A stretch of 64,000 bases of DNA from Actinostola sp. cb2023 (Eukaryota; Cnidaria; Anthozoa; Actiniaria; Actinostolidae), in assembly GCA_033675265.1 (NCBI GenBank), contig JAUJYZ010000798.1, positions 1 through 64,000 on the forward strand, written 5' to 3'. A model generated the notes under the pieces. That model was not told where the DNA came from, searched no databases, and saw only the letters and a list, made by a program, of their open reading frames with translations. Below are positions 34,926 through 44,571 of this stretch, piece after piece. How positions within the stretch are numbered: position 1 is the stretch's first letter; the number at the start of each line of letters is the position of its first letter. Made by a program: the position numbers and the translations under genes.

Positions 34926-35140
34926 TGTTCTGACTCTTAGTTGTAACCTGATAGCCAGCAGTTTAACCATGGAAGTATTCTCGATAATTTCTCACTTTAT
35001 TCGTTACGAAAGGTAAAAAAAGAGTGCTCTCTACGAGCGAAGCAAACTAACTCGTCAAACGTGCCAAAAAGCACGAGTTTACAAAAAGTTGACAAATAGC
35101 GCGAATCGCCAACCTAAGGGGGGAGGGGAGAGACATCACA
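34926..35140 (-). repeat. BEL/Pao 5' LTR
   Basis: 215 bp, 5' LTR in element orientation. Compared with its partner it lacks 5 bp (near 35003) and differs at about three bases. Confidence 0.9.
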
Positions 35141-35541
35141 GTAACCACGGTATAAGACCTACAGACCATAAAACTAACCCATTCAGTATCATACTTACAA
35201 TATACAGTCATGAACCACGGTATAAGACCTACAGACTATAAAACTAACCCATTATATTCAGTATCATACTTACAATATACAGTCATGAACCACGGTATAA
35301 GACCTACAGTCTATAAAACTAACCCATTCAGTATCATACTTACAATATACAGTAACCTTGGTATAAGACCTACAGACCATAAAACTAACCCATTCAGTAT
35401 CATACTTACAATATACAGTAACCACGGTATAAGACCTACAGACCATAAAACTAACCCATTCAGTATCATACTTACAATATACAGTAACCTTGGTATAAGA
35501 CCTACAGACCATAAAACTAACCCATTCAGTATCATACTTAC
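35141..35541 (-). repeat. 66-bp splice-donor array of gene 2, part 2 (about 6 units)
   Basis: Directly continuous with the Ig exon ending at 35542: the exon's own donor is the first of the series. Two units carry a few extra bases (around 35210 and 35250). The exon's frame reads on through all units without a stop until the BEL boundary, giving units like CKYDTEWVSFMVCRSYT. Confidence 0.95.
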
Positions 35542-35817
35542 AATATACGAAAACCTCTGTTTGCGCAGTAACTGGATTCTGGTTTGGGTTGTTGACTGCC
35601 TGACACTCGTACGTCCCATTCTGATCTCTTTTAATGTTTGGTATACTTAGTGTAGCACTCCCTACTCCTTGAGTTATGGGAACCTTGGTAACACCTTGTA
35701 CTTGTACCCACGTGATATTTGGTGTTGGGGGACCAACCGCTGAACAGCTGATGCTCAAGCCCGAGTGCTCATTGATTGTTGTTGATGCATTTGGACGTAC
35801 TGTTAAAGTTGGGGTTT
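35542..35817 (-). CDS. Receptor gene 2: I-set Ig exon with donor array
   Basis: A phase 1-1 exon (acceptor ctttgtacag, donor TATATT|gtaagt). Domain: ETPTLTVRPN, LSISCSAVG (B Cys), ITWVQVQG (C Trp), RDQNGTYECQAV (F Cys). About 88% identical in protein to the gene 1 exon at 54435-54710. The exon end is immediately followed by the 66-bp array repeating its donor. Failure to use the first donor would extend the domain by 22 residues per unit without shifting frame. Confidence 0.92.
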
Positions 35818-35922
35818 CTGTACAAAGTATCAATTAAATTAGTAAGCGAAATAACATATTTATTTAGTTTAGTGATCGATACTGATGACTCTGGTTTTAT
35901 GAATACTTTAATATCAACAAAC

Positions 35923-36293
35923 CTGTAACGATAAGCTGTGTTTTATTTGTAATTGGGTCTCCACTATTTAATACCAGATTGCATCCATACATTCCATTAT
36001 CAGCTGTGGTTACACCAGTGATGACCAAAGTAGCTTTTGACGCTTTACTTACTCGTACTTTTAACCGAGGTGGACAAGTGCTTGCAACCGCCCATACCCG
36101 CGGTACATTCCCTGCGTATTGATCATATGCGATAGTCGTTCTAGTAGAATCATAAAAGTCCCATGTTGGTGATTGAAAACTCAACTCTGTGTTGATGTTA
36201 TCTACGTGGTAGTCCCACACAAACCTTGCAGTTTCTCCTTTTAATACGTACAGTTTATTGGAAGGGACTTGAGTGAATCGAGCTGCTGCATCT
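35923..36293 (-). CDS. Receptor gene 2: V-type Ig exon
   Basis: A phase 1-1 exon. It begins DAAARFTQVPSNKLYVLKGE and contains ETARFVWDYHVDNIN, STCPPRLKVRVS, TLVITGVTTADNGMYGC and QLIVTG. The B-strand position normally held by Cys is Phe (ARFVW). Cysteines occur in STCP and in the F strand (YGC), suggesting a non-standard disulfide. The first 95 bp of the exon are identical to the gene 1 V exon, while the middle is very different. The donor is GTTTGT, weaker than the others. Likely the membrane-distal ligand-binding domain. Confidence 0.9.
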
Positions 36294-36579
36294 ATACAGA
36301 AAAAGAGTATTTAAACAAGTTATTGATGTCGGTTGCCGTGACTTTGTTGATGAGCAGCTTTCTCTTGCTTTACTTTTACCAATATACAACCTACCCCTCA
36401 CTGTTGAGGATGTTGTGGTCAGGCAGGCGTTACACAGTCATTGAATATACATACATATAAATAAATAAAGCTTTCAGAGTGAGTTCGCCTCAGCTCGTTG
36501 CACGTTTTACCGGACGTAGATAATTTCATTATTTGCATAACAATAGAATCTGGAAGAATCTATTGTATTATTCGTCGTT
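36294..36579 (-). other. Intron of gene 2
   Basis: No gene or recognised repeat. This is the beginning of the intron between the signal exon (41890) and the V exon. Confidence 0.5.
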
Positions 36580-37470
36580 CTCAAAGAGTGCCGCAATCTC
36601 GTCCCCAGAGCCCACGTCAGCACCGAGAAACGAAAGGCTCTGGCTTCAACCGATTTTAGTCTGAAAATCTCGGACCGGAAGTTTAAACTGCGCATGTTCT
36701 AACAAAAGGGCGGGTATTAGCGATGGCTTTCACGATGCGTTGGATTACGGTTTGAAAATGATTGAAAAAGCTGACATCAGTTTAATATTCAAACAGTACG
36801 AAGTACTGAAATCCGTTGGTCTATCTAAGAGAAATGATAAATTTGACCATACTTCCGATTGGATACGGGGAAACTCATGGATCGCTGACTGATTCAGGAA
36901 TTCTGATTCAGTAACAAGTTCAAGTAGTTGGCTCGAGTGTTTGACTGCCATGTGTTTTAATACATCTATAACACCATGCCAGGACTCCATTATCCTTGTG
37001 ATATCACCATTGAATGCGTTAATCCTAGATCAAATGTCAAAACTTAGAGAATCTGGACTAAACGTTTGTGTTTTCCCTCTGTTTGTGTATTGGGCTTCCT
37101 GTGTCTTATTTGATCGGCCGTTGGGATATAGTCGTTGTATCAGGGCCGTGAATTCTCTTCTAGAATCCTGTCCTTTTGATATCTTGAATTTCTAAAACTG
37201 CTTTCACAATAAAGATTAATATCTACTTGAGTCCTGTGTGTCATTTTAACGTTTAGAACGGTTTTTAGCGAGTTTCGGGACACTGAGTGTAGCTCTCGGG
37301 AGCTGCGTATTTGAAACTCCGCCATTTTCTAACTAGTCAGTTTACTTCCGGTCCTTCTATTGTTTTGCCAAACCAATCAGAATGCTACAACAATCGGTTG
37401 CAGCCAGAGCCTCTCGTTTCTCGGTGCTGACCAAGAGGAACGTGGGCTCTGGGGACGAGATTGAGAGTAC
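36580..37470. mobile_element. Inverted-repeat element carrying helicase fragment
   Basis: The left arm 36590-36655 (CAATCTCGTCCCCAGAGCCC, ACCGAGAAACGAAAGGCTCT, GGCT.CAACCGATT) is repeated inverted at 37395-37466. An AGAGT pentamer beside each arm may be a target duplication. The unique interior has RecQ-like helicase sequence (36723-37085). It lies in the large first intron of gene 2. Confidence 0.6.
36723..37085 (+). pseudogene. RecQ-like helicase N-terminal fragment
   Basis: One frame reads ALDYGLKMIEKADISLIFKQ, then EVLKSVGLSKRND. After a one-base shift it reads LPIGYGET, a decayed Walker A (expected LPTGYGKS). The next frame (36941) reads DSIILVISPLNALILDQMSK, the helicase motif Ia region of RecQ proteins (SPL.AL..DQ). 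The region between Walker A and motif Ia is shortened. It is a dead fragment of an ATP-dependent DNA helicase gene, enclosed by the inverted repeats at 36590 and 37466. Confidence 0.6.
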
Positions 37471-37544
37471 CGCTACAAGAGCTTGATATAGTGACGGGGT
37501 ATTCTAAAATTGCTCCTATTGCTCGGTTTACTAGGCTTACAAAT

Positions 37545-38290
37545 CCCGACGATAGTCAATCGATAAAAATCGATATCGATACAAATCGATAAAAATCAAG
37601 TGATTGTTATCGATTTTTAACGGAAATCGGTAAAAATCGACAAAGAAAAAAAAGGTGATATCGATTTTTATCGATTTTTATCGATTTTTAACGGTTTGCT
37701 GTTTTCGCGCAAAGATAGTACAATGATATTTATTACAGATGCATAAACCAAACTAATATTGGCAAAGTACGTAGAAAAATGAATGCGGAAAACATCGTAG
37801 ACTGCAAAACAGCCCAATTATGCTACCGTTTTCGCGAAACTCTGTCGAGAAGAGTTCAAGTTCGATCGAGCCATTGGGGCCGCTAGAGACGTTGATTGAA
37901 CACGGGTGAGCCTCTGAATCCAGGAAGACACTGGCAAACAAATCCTGCAACTTTGTCTCTGCAAGTGGCACCATTTTTACAAGGGTTGGGAGAGCAAGCG
38001 CCCCACTCCCCTCTCGTCTCTTCGTCTTGCCTCATTTCCTCGCGGCCCTGTCAACCACTCGATCGAACTTCAACTCTTCTCGAAGGAGTTTTGGGAAGAA
38101 GTAGGGTCTGTTTTGCAGTCTAGATAAACCACGTGAAACGGTAAAAATCGATAAATCACGTCATTCGATAAAAATCGATAAAGAAAAAAAGTGTGATATC
38201 GATTTTTACCGATTGATCGATACAAATCGAAATCGATCAAAATCAGTATATCGAATTTTACCGATTTTTATAGATTGACTACTGTTAGGG
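37545..38290. mobile_element. ATCGAT-rich MITE, copy 1
   Basis: Starts CCCGACGATAGTCAATCGAT and ends TAGATTGACTACTG. Both subterminal regions (37556-37695 and 38140-38275) are packed with ATCGATAAAAATCGAT motifs in both orientations. The GC-richer centre has its own inverted pair (GAGAAGAGTTCAAGTTCGAT near 37848 and its inverse near 38060) and no recognisable gene. Related to the cleaner copy at 41081-41670. Confidence 0.7.
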
Positions 38291-38798
38291 GACCCCTTAG
38301 TCGGCGCGTAGGCAAGCACGACAGTCAGGATCGGTTCTTCTGGTTTATTACAAGTTGCCCATAAACTACAATGATAGTCACTCCGACGCTGCTTCTAGAT
38401 CAACTACATTGTAATTACTTATAAGTGAATTCCTTTTATAATGCTTAGCCAGACATGCCACAACAGGACGAGTGTTTTGGTTAACTCAATCAGGTTGGAC
38501 GACGCCTTTTCCAACGTGATTGGTTGAATGATAAAACATATGCCAATCTTACAAAATAGTGGCCAACACAAAGATATCGGCTAACGCATTACTCGAGGAA
38601 TGCCAAGGCTAAACTATCACGTGACATATCCCTTTTTGACATTGTTGGAAATGATACGTAGTTTTAAATATTACAAGTATTCAATAACTTTCCTAGGAGA
38701 AACGTGAACGTAAAAGTCGGCCTGAACTTGACGTATGTATTACACTATTTTGAACGTTCATTACTGAATCTGGAAGTGCAAGCTAAGCAAAATGTAGC
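38291..38798 (-). other. Intron of gene 2, unique
   Basis: No gene recognised. Confidence 0.45.
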
Positions 38799-39478
38799 AT
38801 ATCAAACTTATGTTATACAAAAGGTCATTGTTTCACATATGCAGATGAGGCGAGTCTTGTTTAGGCGAAAAACAGCATGATTTTGATACATTTTTGCTTT
38901 TTACTGCATTGTTAAAATACAAATCAAAAACCTACCAACGGAATATAAAAGACGAATATGTAAGGAATGAATAAGCTGGCAATTCAAGCACAAATAAAGA
39001 GATTTGAAGGTGGCATTTTCGGTTTCTTCAAAGTCAATCGAACTGAAATCTCTGAAGAGATATAGGAGAGCGTGACATACGCTGCACACAAAATCCCTCT
39101 GAATTCTTTGGGAATTGTGTCAATCAAAAACCTACCGCTGGATTCTAATGCTCTGTAATTGTACGCGCATTTTGATATAAAATACATGTATATTTAACTA
39201 TTAAGCGGTGGCAAAATGAAATCTAAAACTCTTTGTTTGGTAATTGTGAACATCATATTGGTGCTCTGTATCACGGTCTGTATGTAGAAGCTACATAGGC
39301 CGGCGAATTCGCAAATAAATTATGGATCGGAAAGGACGATTTTTGAAGGCAATTTCCAATATTTACACGCACGAGATCAATAAGTTAGTTCGAATTTGTG
39401 ATATATTTTCCCGTTGAGGAAACATATGCAGCTTTTCCATCCTCTCTTATATTTTAGCTACCTGATTTACACATTGTC
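38799..39478 (+). repeat. 680-bp dispersed repeat, inverted copy at 58401-59083
   Basis: Nearly identical in reverse orientation to 58401-59083, which is the centre of an inverted-repeat element. Here the element's terminal repeats are not visible, so this may be an internal piece or a differently ended relative. The small frames inside occur in both copies but carry no known motif. Confidence 0.85.
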
Positions 39479-39563
39479 TTGTAGAAATACGTTGTTTGAT
39501 GTTATAGCTGTCAAGCGAGCTTGTTTCTATTCAAAAAGTACACATTTCGCAAAGTGCATATTT

Positions 39564-39605
39564 TTTCGCAAAGTGCAGATTTCTGATTATCTGCACTTTG
39601 CGAAA
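39564..39605. repeat. Perfect hairpin, copy 1
   Basis: TTTCGCAAAGTGCAGAT, an 8-base loop, then its exact inverse. Repeated at 39949-39990 with one or two changes. Both are preceded by TTTCTATTCAAAAAGTACAC. Confidence 0.9.
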
Positions 39606-39948
39606 TAAACATTTGAACTATCATCTTTGGGCTCCCTGTGTTATTCAAAATGGCGCCAGAAGTAAACAAAGTTGAGAACGGCTAGGCGAGCAAGATACCG
39701 AAAGATAGCTTTATTTTCAGAGTTATTCAGCCTGTTAAGAGATGTAGCAACAGAATCACATAGGTATTACAACTTTTAAAATACATGTAATTGACCTCGA
39801 AAGACCGAGACCGATTAGAAATGTAAGCCTTACGAGTTACGTACGTAGAAAGGGAAAAGCACGCTACAAATTCCAGGTAAATATGTAGAAAACCTGCTTG
39901 ATATTATAGCTGTCACGCTATAGCTTGTTTCTATTCAAAAAGTACACA

Positions 39949-39990
39949 TTTCGCAAAGTGCAGATTTCTGATTAACTGCACTTTGCGAAA
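39949..39990. repeat. Hairpin, copy 2
   Basis: TTTCGCAAAGTGCAG, loop, inverse, followed by another half-copy at 40008-40030. Copies 1 and 2 lie in a 385-bp direct duplication beginning ATAGCTGTCA. Confidence 0.85.
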
Positions 39991-40030
39991 CGAAAATTTC
40001 GTCTCGTTTCGCAAAGTGCAGATTTCGCAA

Positions 40031-41072
40031 AATGCAGTAAGCCTGACTATTGCAATGACGATTACTATTTGGATGGGAGATCGCGATAGTAAATTAAATT
40101 AACCTATGATCGCCCCGATTACTGAACTATCAAATTTTTTTTTGAAATGTAATTGATCTTCATACCGAAGTAGTTTTTAAGTAGCGGTTCAGAATAACAA
40201 TAGGCCGATACGTCTGGTACGTTGGTGAACGCGGTAATCTTTAATTAAATTAAATCAATGCCTGCTATTGGACGAGAGGCCAAAAAGCGCGAAATTTGAA
40301 TTTGTTTTCATAATTATCATGCTCTTTCAAAGTATTTGACCGTATTTTGTTTATTGTTATGGCTTACCAGTACCTTTTGTTGGAACACACTCGAATTTTG
40401 CCAAAATCGTATGCGCCAAAGCTCTGAATAGGAGCAGAATATATATATTCGCGAACTTTGGGGCCGGAAAACATATCAATTATCGGCAGTGATGTCATTG
40501 AAGAAATGTCATATTTATTGTTTCCGTCACGTGCGCGTTCGTATTTTTGTTCGTAGGTCCTTTTTAGCACATACGATTTTGACTATATTTGGCCGGTAGA
40601 GAGCCTTATATGGCTCGGAATCCAGCCAACGTCAAATTATCGTGGTAAAATCGGTTCTATACGTCGTATTTTTGTCGATTTTTCGTGTTTCCAATCCAAT
40701 AGGAAAGCCGGATTTAATTGGATAATTGGCAAATTGTTGACAGATCGTTTATTTACTTTTGTATTTCGATTGCCTACCTCTTAGGCGAACTGTTACTTTT
40801 AAATGCTAATATAATTAATATCGGTGACCCGCACTTGGTTGTCTTGGTTTTCTACTCTAGAACTCAAAAACAATCTTTGTGCCAACATACAATTTTATAG
40901 ACATTTCATCGATCAAAAATTGCACGACCACATGACATTTATAATTAATAATACACATTTATGTACTGAGCAATCAGTAGAAGGCTAAATGTGCTTTATA
41001 TTGATATTGAAGCCTGAGTAAGTGTGTGACATGAAATGTAACGAGAACTTATTGAATATTGCAATTCAGTAC
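40031..41072 (-). other. Intron of gene 2, no gene seen
   Basis: About 1 kb without a recognised gene or repeat. Short frames at 40364-40570 and 40718-40900 have no motif support. Confidence 0.45.
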
Positions 41073-41080
41073 GTAAACTC

Positions 41081-41670
41081 CCGACGTAGTCAATCGATAA
41101 AAATCGATATCGATACAAATCGATAAAAATCAAGTGATTGTTATCGATTTTTAACGGAAATCGGTAGAAATCGATAAAGAAAAAAAGTGTGATATCGATT
41201 TTATTTGATTTTATCGATTTTTAACGGTTTGCTGTTTTCGCGTAATAATGTGTTGAATATCATCTGATTGACCCTGGAGTACAATTACCGAGACGCATAA
41301 ACCAAACTACTATTGACAACTGCAACTTCTTTTATTCTAAAATCAATATATATATTTTTATTGTTATTATCTTTTTATTTATTAACGATACTACCGACGT
41401 AACAAGATGTAGATGTAGATATGGGTGTTCAATGTAGCAAGTCACCTCAGATCGAGTCCTCACTAATAAACAAAACGATCCACAGAAGGAAAACGATAAA
41501 AACGATAAATCACGTCAATCGATAAAAATCGATATTAAAGAAAAAAAGTGTGATATCGATTTTTACCGATTGATCGATACAAATCGATATCAATCAATTC
41601 AAGGATATCGATTTTTACCGATTTATCGATTGGCAAATCGATATCGATTTTTATCGATTGACTACGTCGG
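41081..41670. mobile_element. ATCGAT-rich MITE, copy 2, 8-bp target duplication
   Basis: The perfect inverted ends CCGACGTAGTCAATCGATAA..TTATCGATTGACTACGTCGG are flanked by an 8-bp duplication GTAAACTC (41073-41080 and 41671-41678). The subterminal ATCGAT motif arrays match copy 1. The 8-bp duplication suggests the hAT superfamily. No coding sequence. Confidence 0.85.
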
Positions 41671-41889
41671 GTAAACTCCATAGCTCAAGTTCGTGGCCAT
41701 TCAGCAATTCTAATGCATTCACTATTCTAATACATCGCGTTCGATGTGTCTCATTCCCAATTACTGATCAGAAAATGTACTTATATATGATAATAATGAT
41801 ACTTTGCTGTCAAATATAATAAGCCAAATAAGTAAATAGTTAATGTGTTCAAAATGACGATGAAATGGACTATCGATTGTATAACTTAC

Positions 41890-41962
41890 CTACAGGCGGA
41901 AGTAACATGGATATACCAAGCAATCCAGCAACAGCGAGATACTGATAATAGCCACAAGACAT
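41890..41962 (-). CDS. Receptor gene 2: signal-peptide exon
   Basis: From the ATG at 41962 the exon encodes MSCGYYQYLAVAGLLGISM and a few more residues, ending PPV plus one base (G|gtaagt). A short N region, a 12-15 residue hydrophobic core and a small-residue end make a good secretory signal. The leftover G joins the AT of the V exon to give Asp. Upstream of the ATG, the sequence ACCACTACC is an acceptable initiation context. This fixes the start and direction of gene 2. Confidence 0.8.
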
Positions 41963-42256
41963 GGTAGTGGTTGTAGACGATAAATGGTTGCTATTACTGT
42001 TAACAACGACTAGATAATGTCAACTGATGAAGGCTGCAGGCTGATACCAAGCTGTTTATATCATGTACTGTAATTATATTCATATCTTATTGTTTATAGA
42101 ACTTCACCTCTGACATTGGAATATAATTAGTAACGAAACTCATGAATCAATCAATAAATGAAGAAAAGATTGGATGGATGGGTTAATATGAAGAATTAAG
42201 TCTGAAAGAGATATGAACACATCTTATCACTGTTTAGAAAACACACAAAACGCTTA
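41963..42256. other. Presumptive 5' region of receptor gene 2
   Basis: About 300 bp upstream of the start codon. No convincing TATA box. AT-rich. The promoter would lie here or slightly further right. Confidence 0.3.
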
Positions 42257-42886
42257 TACTCGGGCATTATAGAGCTTGGGCTTCCTGTGGTATCCTAGCT
42301 CGCAGTCGATCGTGTCAGGAGAGCGTTGCGTGACGCCAATAAATACGACTACGATATGGCTCTTTCTCGATATATCAACCACTCAATTATCTATATCTCT
42401 CTATCTGTATCTATATACCATCTATATATATCTCTATACACCACTGAAATTATATTTTTCAAGGCAGATCTACTGGGAGATCAAATCCTCGCTCTCTAAA
42501 ACAATGATTATTCAAGAATGTCCAGACCGACGTTGAGGAAAATCGGCTAAATAAAAGTGCTCGAAAATTATCCCCGCATTTCGTACATTGACCTTGCTCA
42601 GTCCGTAGCGTTGATGACGGCTTATTTGCTTTGATGAAGTTTTGAATTACGATTTTTACGATTTCTTTTCCTTTTGAATGCTTCAAACGTGGAATAAAAT
42701 AAACAACAATTATTATATATTTCTCAGAAATGTGTTTCATTTTATTGTCCGATTACCTTTTTATCAACGGTTTTTTTTCACGGCGTGACTGTAGTCATGC
42801 AGCAAGCACAGCGACCTTATCTCCCAAAACAAAATCTACTGGAAAATCAAATCCGTCGCTCTCTATAATATGTCACATCTAAAACA

Positions 42887-43168
42887 ATGATTCTTGATCA
42901 ACATGCACCTAAGCGATCACGTCATGTTACCCTACGCCCCCATGCTCCCTGGTTTGATGACGCTCTTAGGGAGGCCAAGACCACAAAGCGTCGCTTGGAA
43001 CGTAAATGGCGTTCCACTGGTCTAGAGATTCATCGTCAATTATATCGTGAACACTGTGACACCTATCATCGTATGCTTGATCTTGCTAAAACTTCTTACC
43101 ACAATAACAAGTAAAAAGCATAGAGACACTGTGTATGCGTTTTTAAGAAATAAATTATTATTATTATT
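42887..43168 (+). pseudogene. CR1/L2-like LINE ORF2 fragment
   Basis: Encodes LRPHAPWFDDALREAKTTKR, RLERKWRSTGLEIHRQLY and LDLAKTSYHNNK, the linker between endonuclease and reverse transcriptase in CR1/L2-type LINEs. It ends within 60 bp in an ATT microsatellite, so it is a heavily truncated copy. The flanking sequence AAACAATGATT..ATTCAAGAATGTCC is uninterrupted in the neighbouring duplicate at 42500, showing where the insertion took place. Confidence 0.65.
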
Positions 43169-43378
43169 CAAGAATGTCCAGACCGACGTTGTGGAAAATC
43201 GGCCAAATAAAAGTACTCGAAAATCATCCCCGAACTTCGTATTTTAACATCCAGACGATTCAGACTATGATCGGACGAAGCTTCTGTCTCTTTGCCTAAT
43301 TTCGGAATTTAATTATGCCTTCGATGTGTCCGAAAATCACTGATTCGGAACACTTTTAAACAACGACATATTTTATCG

Positions 43379-43625
43379 TATGGCTACCGTGCTTTTTCTA
43401 TCTGTGCGCCATCGTTATGGAATGCACTTCCATTGCAAATCAAATGCAGTTCTTCTTTAAATGTTTTTAAAAATAAACTTAAAACACATCTATTCCGTCA
43501 AGCTTTTCATTTCTAGGTTTCATTTTTCTTTTTTACACTTTTAATTAGTATCGTCAATGTAAAGCGCTTTAGAATATTTTAATAGTTAAGGCGCTATATA
43601 AATGTTATTTATTATTATATATTAT
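43379..43625 (+). pseudogene. LINE 3' end: ORF2 C-terminus plus tail
   Basis: 46 codons ending in TAG at 43514-43516, with YGYRAFSICAPSLWNALPLQ and LNVFKNKLKTHLFRQAF. This is the conserved C-terminus of many CR1/L2-like ORF2 proteins. It is followed by a 3' UTR with AAAGCGCTTTAG and AAGGCGCTATATAAATGTT then (ATT)n, typical of these LINEs. A second, diverged tail copy lies at 43738-43800. Confidence 0.7.
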
Positions 43626-44571
43626 TATTAATGCAGTATTTATTTATGACATTTTTTAGTGTATTTTTAGAATAGCTGACTCAGATAATATTTTATAAGT
43701 AAATTAATTTATAACTTAATTATTATTATTGTATATATTTGTAAAGCACTTTTGGTCTTTTTTAGGAAAGGACGCTATATAAAATTAATATTATTATTAT
43801 TGATTATTATTATAGTGTGGGCCTGTCGAGTCAATAATAATAATAATCTACTACGAAAAGCGTGTTTGTATGTGACATGAACATATTTCTTTCCTTCGAC
43901 TGAGTAATCTTGAAACTCGATACAAACAAATTAATACTCCTGAAACCCGATACGAACAAATACTTCGCATTTTGTGGCCTACGAAAAAAAAAAGAAATCC
44001 CATTTTATAACTCGGGCTTTCACCGGAAGTGCCCGAGTAATTAACGAATCACTTGTCACTGAGCAATAGACACGTACCAAATTAGGACTAAAGACTAATT
44101 AGTGGCAACATTAGATGATCGAAAGGCATTTGTACAGGAAGTGACTAGTATAATAAAACTCAATGCTATCCCATCTATTGTCTACAGTTTCTACTCAATG
44201 CTATCCCATCTATATAGTCTACAGTTTCTATACTCAATACTATCCCATCTATAGTCTACAGTTTCTACTCAATGCTATCCCATCTATAGTCTACAGTTTC
44301 TACTCAATGCTATCCCATCAGTTATAGTCTACAGTTTCTACTCAATGCTATCCCATCTATAGTCTACAGTTTCTACTCAATGCTATCCCATCTATAGTCT
44401 ACAGTTTCTACTCAATGCATCCCATCTATAGTCTACAGTTTCTACTCAATGCTATCCCATCTATAGTCTACAGTTTCTACTCAATGCTATCAGCCCATCT
44501 ATAGTCTACAGTTTCTACTCAATACTATCCCATCTATAGTCTACAGTTTCTACTCAATGCTATCCCATCTA

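Larger units (their letters stand above)
28564..35140 (-). mobile_element. BEL/Pao LTR retrotransposon
   Basis: Complete in outline: LTRs of 220 bp (28564-28783) and 215 bp (34926-35140) with TG..CA ends, and a 5-bp target duplication GTAAC (28559-28563 and 35141-35145) cut from a 66-bp repeat unit. Coding order on the minus strand is gag, protease region, reverse transcriptase/RNase H, integrase. The LTRs differ by about three substitutions and one 5-bp indel, so insertion is recent. Yet the coding region changes frame roughly ten times and the protease motif is missing. It lies inside an intron of receptor gene 2 in the same orientation as the gene. Confidence 0.95.
42257..44040. mobile_element. 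Composite terminal-hairpin element with LINE insertions
   Basis: Left end ACTCGGGCATTATAGAGCTT then GGGCTTCCTGTGG. Right end ACTCGGGC..CACCGGAAGTGCCCGAGT. The right part (43905-44035) is the inverse of the left part of the 3326-6040 element. The interior has a 130-bp duplication (42467-42590 and 42834-43240), the second copy split by a LINE fragment. Confidence 0.4.
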
